Virus record (IMG/VR): IMGVR_UViG_3300048597_000654
Coordinates: 1 to 48,755 of that record
Reading direction: 5' to 3' (one strand)
DNA: 48,755 nt
DNA from: a virus
Position 1 is the first letter of the stretch. Every line of letters starts with the position of its first letter. Under the pieces are notes generated by a model that was not told the origin of the DNA, did no database searches, and saw nothing but the letters and a program-made list of their open reading frames with translations. The translations under genes and the position numbers were made by a program. Shown piece after piece: positions 45,853-48,755 of the stretch.

Positions 45853-47334
45853 CTAATAGCCCGTGTAACGATTGCCAGGACGATAGGAACGAGACTTTTT
45901 AACCGCCTTGCAAGGCAGCCGACATTTTTGCATCACCGCATAGCGCAGGCAATCCATCACATCCTCGTAAGGGTGCTCCTGTAGGGGCGATTCCGAACCA
46001 GATGGGCCGTAGCGGTACCCGCCCTCAAATGCCTCAATCAGCTTTTCACAGCGAAAATCCACTTGCAAGGCCGGACGAAGGCCAACCCATTCCGACAGCT
46101 TAACCCGCAACAATTCCAGCCCATCCTTGATAGAAGAGCGATCAAAGAACGGAAAAACCCCCAGGCTATTCAGAATATCAATGCTCGTCTGCAAGCTCTT
46201 ATCGGAGCGCTGAGCCCCCGCAGGATCGCAAATATCCTCCACGGGAACCTGCCCATAGTCCGCCTCGGTTAAATGGGTCACCCGCTTGGCAAAATCCGTC
46301 AGCAACTCCTGTTTGCCCACCACTTCCCGAAGCACCAACAGCCGATCCTCGCTATCAAAGGCCAAAAAAAGGCAGGAGGGGCAGTGGAAGCCAAAATCCC
46401 AGCTGCGAATGATCTTTTGAGGCTTAAAATCCTGAAAATCTCCTTTGTGGGACTCGTCAAAATTTCGAAAAACCCGATCCTTCAGGGACAAGTGATAGTT
46501 AATATCCAGTTCCCGGGCGATTTCATCCTCACTCAGCCTTTTTTTCTGGGTGGCGTACCAGCTTTCATCCCGCAGCGGGTGTTCTCGCCAATGGATGCGT
46601 AAGACCCGCACTTGCCCGGAAAACCGCAAATCGGCAAAGCGGTTGTTCTTTCCGTAAGGGGTGCCTACTACAATGCGGCTGGGAGTGGACTGTCCGGCAG
46701 AGGCATAGGCGGCGTCCTGCATGGGCCAGAAAGGGAACTCATCAAACAAAACGGCCTTGTAACGTCCTCCTCGCCCAAAATTCTCATTGCTGCTTTCCCC
46801 GGTAATGGTATTGCCATTGGCCGGGTTCAGCAGACGCAACAGATTGTCATGAATCGTATCCTGAAACCCCTCCGGTCGCATCCAGTAAGGCAGCCAGGCC
46901 AGGTTGTAGCGCAACTTTTCCATTAAAGTGGACAGATCGCCCTTGCGATCCACCGCCTCCTGCTTGCGGGAACCCAAATGAAAATTGGCCCCGTCCCGAA
47001 ACAGCCAGAAGTATTGAAAAGCCAGTAGCACCAGCCAGCTCAACCCCATGTCCCGGCTTTTCTCAATCAACAGATCTTCCCCGTTTTCAATGGCGGCCAA
47101 CAGATCCATCAAAACCTTTTCCTGAAAGGGATAAGGAACAAAAGGCTGATGCGGCTGATCCAGCCGGGGGTCAAACGTCCAGCAAAAATGCCGAAACCAG
47201 AAGCGGACATCCCGCTTGCACCAAAGCATCAAAAGGGCTTGTAACTCAGGGTTATCATACGCCGCCTGAGCCAGGCTCAGGCGGCGCAACAGCCATTGAC
47301 GGGGCAAGGAAACCGTATTATCCATCGTACGCAT
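45853..47334 (-). CDS. Terminase large subunit of a second phage
   Basis: A 493-residue protein with start at ATG 47334 (AGAAGG upstream). Walker A-like 'LIEKSRDMGLSWL' (about 91-103), Walker B 'AVLFDEFPFW' (about 191-200) and nuclease aspartates in 'IRSWDFGFHCPSCLFLAFDS' are visible. It also shows 'GTPYGKNNRFADLRFSG' as a coupling motif. The type resembles podovirus and headful packaging terminases (Terminase_6-like), not the lambda gpA type at 23.7-25.6 kb. Two such terminases in one window point to two phages. It ends 250 bases before a terminator. Confidence 0.88.
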   Translation of the reverse strand: MRTMDNTVSLPRQWLLRRLSLAQAAYDNPELQALLMLWCKRDVRFWFRHFCWTFDPRLDQPHQPFVPYPFQEKVLMDLLAAIENGEDLLIEKSRDMGLSWLVLLAFQYFWLFRDGANFHLGSRKQEAVDRKGDLSTLMEKLRYNLAWLPYWMRPEGFQDTIHDNLLRLLNPANGNTITGESSNENFGRGGRYKAVLFDEFPFWPMQDAAYASAGQSTPSRIVVGTPYGKNNRFADLRFSGQVRVLRIHWREHPLRDESWYATQKKRLSEDEIARELDINYHLSLKDRVFRNFDESHKGDFQDFKPQKIIRSWDFGFHCPSCLFLAFDSEDRLLVLREVVGKQELLTDFAKRVTHLTEADYGQVPVEDICDPAGAQRSDKSLQTSIDILNSLGVFPFFDRSSIKDGLELLRVKLSEWVGLRPALQVDFRCEKLIEAFEGGYRYGPSGSESPLQEHPYEDVMDCLRYAVMQKCRLPCKAVKKSRSYRPGNRYTGY

Positions 47335-47344
47335 GCCCGCCCTT

Positions 47345-48085
47345 CTATAGCCCCATTAAAGCCATGGCGATTTGAGAGCTGGCCCGCAGGGCGCTTTCCC
47401 GGTTCAGCCGGTTTTGCTCGGCCTGAAGGGAGGCATTCTGATTGCTGGCCTGCATGGCCAGACTGGCCCGCTGTACCGCCAAATCGCTAGCCCGCTGTGT
47501 TTCGTTCAGCAAAAGACTGCTGCCATTACTTTGCAAGCCTCGGGCCTGGTTGTTGAGATCGGCCAGATAATTTTGAAACAGGGAAAAACGCCGCACCCGG
47601 CTGTCTTCATCCGCCCGGTAAAGCGCTTCACCCAGCAAGCCGGACTGCTTGTGCGCCTCCGCCAATTGCCCCAGCCGGTTGTTTTCCATCTGTGCCAGCA
47701 GGTTGGCCCCAAAAGTGGCGTTATAAGCCCCGCCAAAACGTTTCGCAAGGCTGGTTCTGGTTTGAGCCAACTGGGCGTTGGCGCTGCTGTTAATACCGGA
47801 TGCCTGCAAATCAAAAAAGTCCTGGCCACGCTGCGTGATGGCTTGCTGACGGACGGGATCCGGCTGGTTTAGTTCTTTGGCCAAATTTTGAAGTCCCTTC
47901 AGGCTTTCTTGAACCGTCAACCGGGTGGTGGGGGTTAAAAAACTCTCAAAGGTTTGCTCACTCCCACGGGTGGTGGTCACATAGCGATCTCCCGTGGGAC
48001 TATTAAATGCCACCTTGGTAATGGCGGGTGGCGCCACAATTTTAATTTCCTTTTTTGGGGTCTTCTTCTTACGTCCTAAAGACAT
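47345..48085 (-). CDS. Possible internal virion or ejection protein
   Basis: A 246-residue protein, start at ATG 48085 with GGAG eight bases upstream. The N-terminus is basic ('MSLGRKKKTPKKEIKIVAPP'), then beta, and from residue 65 on almost entirely helical and Gln/Asn/Ala-rich ('LAKRFGGAYNATFGANLLAQ', 'NLNNQARGLQ'-like 'YLADLNNQARGLQSNGSSLL', 'QASNQNASLQAEQNRLNRES'). This composition is usual for podovirus internal virion or DNA ejection proteins. It is ten bases from the terminase gene. No family recognised with certainty. Confidence 0.55.
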   Translation of the reverse strand: MSLGRKKKTPKKEIKIVAPPAITKVAFNSPTGDRYVTTTRGSEQTFESFLTPTTRLTVQESLKGLQNLAKELNQPDPVRQQAITQRGQDFFDLQASGINSSANAQLAQTRTSLAKRFGGAYNATFGANLLAQMENNRLGQLAEAHKQSGLLGEALYRADEDSRVRRFSLFQNYLADLNNQARGLQSNGSSLLLNETQRASDLAVQRASLAMQASNQNASLQAEQNRLNRESALRASSQIAMALMGL

Positions 48086-48197
48086 GGTTGGGCTCCTTCT
48101 AACGGGTTGGGACAGAAAATCCGATCTGCTTCGAGCGAACCGGGTTCACGCTACTTTCAGGGAAACAGCGGCTGGCGCTGCGTTTAATAAGGCAGGG

Positions 48198-48755
48198 CTA
48201 CAAGCCACCCGGCAACCGGGGCAATAAAACGGATTGATAGCTATGGGCAGACAAGCTGTAAATGGCCACATCCCGCAAACGGCCATCCTGTTTGATATCG
48301 GCTTTAAACAGGGCTTCCCGCTGAAAGCCCAGGCGCAAACAAAAGCCCTTGGCGCCAGCGTTATCCACTTCAAACTCCGCTTTCAGCTTGAGCAGCGCCA
48401 ACGGGCCAAAAGCAGCCTTTAAAACGGGAAACAGGGTACGTTCAATATCCCGGCAAGCATCGGCGCTTTTCCGCAAATCGGGATGGGTGACCCCATGTAA
48501 AAAAGCATGACGACCGGGTTGAACATCCGTTAAAGCCGCAATCGCCCAGACATCCCCGGCGCAATCAGCCAGCACCCAAAGCCACGGTATACAGGCGGCG
48601 GTATTTTCCATTAAAAAACAGGTGTCCGCATCCGGGTTTTTAGTGCGGCTGGCGTCATCCAATAGAATGCTTCGGTACGTCTTGAGCAATGCGCCAATCG
48701 TGGGCTGATACGCAGCCCATTCTTCCATGCTGGAAATGCGAAAAACCCGGCGCAT
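48198..48755 (-). CDS. GNAT-like acetyltransferase (at window edge, may be partial)
   Basis: An open frame starting with ATG at the last base of the window, so it might begin further right. Residues about 55-165 look like a GNAT fold: 'LWVLADCAGDVWAIAALTDV', 'HGVTHPDLRKSADACRDIER' and 'NAGAKGFCLRLGFQREALFK' with the 'N-x-x-A...LGF' C-terminal signature. Phage T7 gp13 and similar virion proteins have a GNAT-like fold, which fits the neighbouring genes. The family R/Q-x-x-G-x-G/A signature is not obvious. Confidence 0.6.
   Translation of the reverse strand: MRRVFRISSMEEWAAYQPTIGALLKTYRSILLDDASRTKNPDADTCFLMENTAACIPWLWVLADCAGDVWAIAALTDVQPGRHAFLHGVTHPDLRKSADACRDIERTLFPVLKAAFGPLALLKLKAEFEVDNAGAKGFCLRLGFQREALFKADIKQDGRLRDVAIYSLSAHSYQSVLLPRLPGGL

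Larger units (their letters stand above)
45853..48755 (-). mobile_element. Second phage-like cluster (podovirus-like), incomplete in window
   Basis: Three minus-strand genes: a large terminase unrelated in sequence to the one of the first prophage, an internal-virion-like protein and a GNAT-like protein. Gene order and types recall T7-like podoviruses (terminase and internal virion proteins). They lie beyond the tRNA that bounds the first prophage. Confidence 0.6.

Noticed and set aside
45781-45984. 67-codon plus-strand frame at the end of the second terminase gene
   Set aside because: Mostly antisense to terminase and not supported by context.
1-48755. CRISPR array, rRNA, insertion sequence
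   Set aside because: Read for regular spaced repeats, rRNA segments and transposase genes; none were seen. Only a serine integrase is present as a mobility gene.

Overview
The window is almost entirely an integrated temperate tailed phage (about 1-45.4 kb; its left end lies outside the window), followed by a host tRNA-Asp gene and the start of a second, unrelated phage-like gene cluster (45.85-48.76 kb). The host is a bacterium with roughly balanced base composition. The phage families (lambda-like head, P2-like contractile tail, Mu Mor/C-type activator) and the CCA-encoding tRNA-Asp suggest a Gram-negative host, most likely Pseudomonadota, but the sequence does not fix the species.

Layout of the main prophage. 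Almost all genes run on the minus strand, so read right to left. (1) 42.1-45.4 kb, plus strand, lysogeny block: a repressor with an apparently leaderless promoter, a membrane protein of unknown role (candidate exclusion gene) and a serine recombinase whose last codons run into the tRNA-Asp gene. (2) 42.11-42.23 kb: the genetic switch, a strong minus-strand promoter overlapped by an operator palindrome and two further half-sites. (3) 42.1-28 kb, early genes: excisionase/Cro-like HTH protein, small proteins, an SSB-like protein with an acidic tail ending IPF, a DinG-type helicase, a KGG-repeat protein, a zinc-ribbon protein, a 925-residue primase-helicase followed by iteron-like repeats, an ERCC4-type nuclease, an adenine methyltransferase, a MazG-like protein, a membrane-anchored retropepsin-like aspartic protease and several unknown small genes. 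(4) 27.9-26.2 kb: a Mor/C-type late activator and two lysis genes (M15 peptidase, permuted papain-like amidase). (5) 26.1-18.3 kb: DNA packaging and head (Nu1-like and lambda A-like terminase subunits, gpW-like connector, lambda B-like portal, protease-capsid fusion, decoration-like protein, FII-like and Z-like joining proteins). (6) 17.8-0.6 kb: P2-type contractile tail (V, W, J, I, FI, FII, E with a -1 frameshift to E', T, U, X, D) with two separate fibre-gene groups. (7) 1-626, plus strand: a HicAB-like toxin-antitoxin pair convergent with the end of the tail operon.

How it works together (inference): in the lysogen only the rightward block and the HicAB-like module should be expressed. 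Loss of repressor frees the early promoter; the replication genes and then the Mor/C-like protein are made, and the latter switches on the lysis-packaging-head-tail transcript. Translational coupling is heavy: many junctions are TAATG, TGATG or ATGA overlaps, and one such junction (28180-28184) carries ATA where ATG is expected.

Beyond the tRNA, a T7/podovirus-flavoured trio (large terminase, a possible virion or ejection protein, a GNAT-like acetyltransferase) is read toward the tRNA and ends at a clear terminator; it is best explained as a second prophage or remnant. The best candidates for new biology are the retropepsin in a phage early operon, the SSB-like protein with duplicated initiation region, the composite tail sheath and tail-terminator/collagen fusion, the AUA-start gene, and the membrane protein next to the recombinase.
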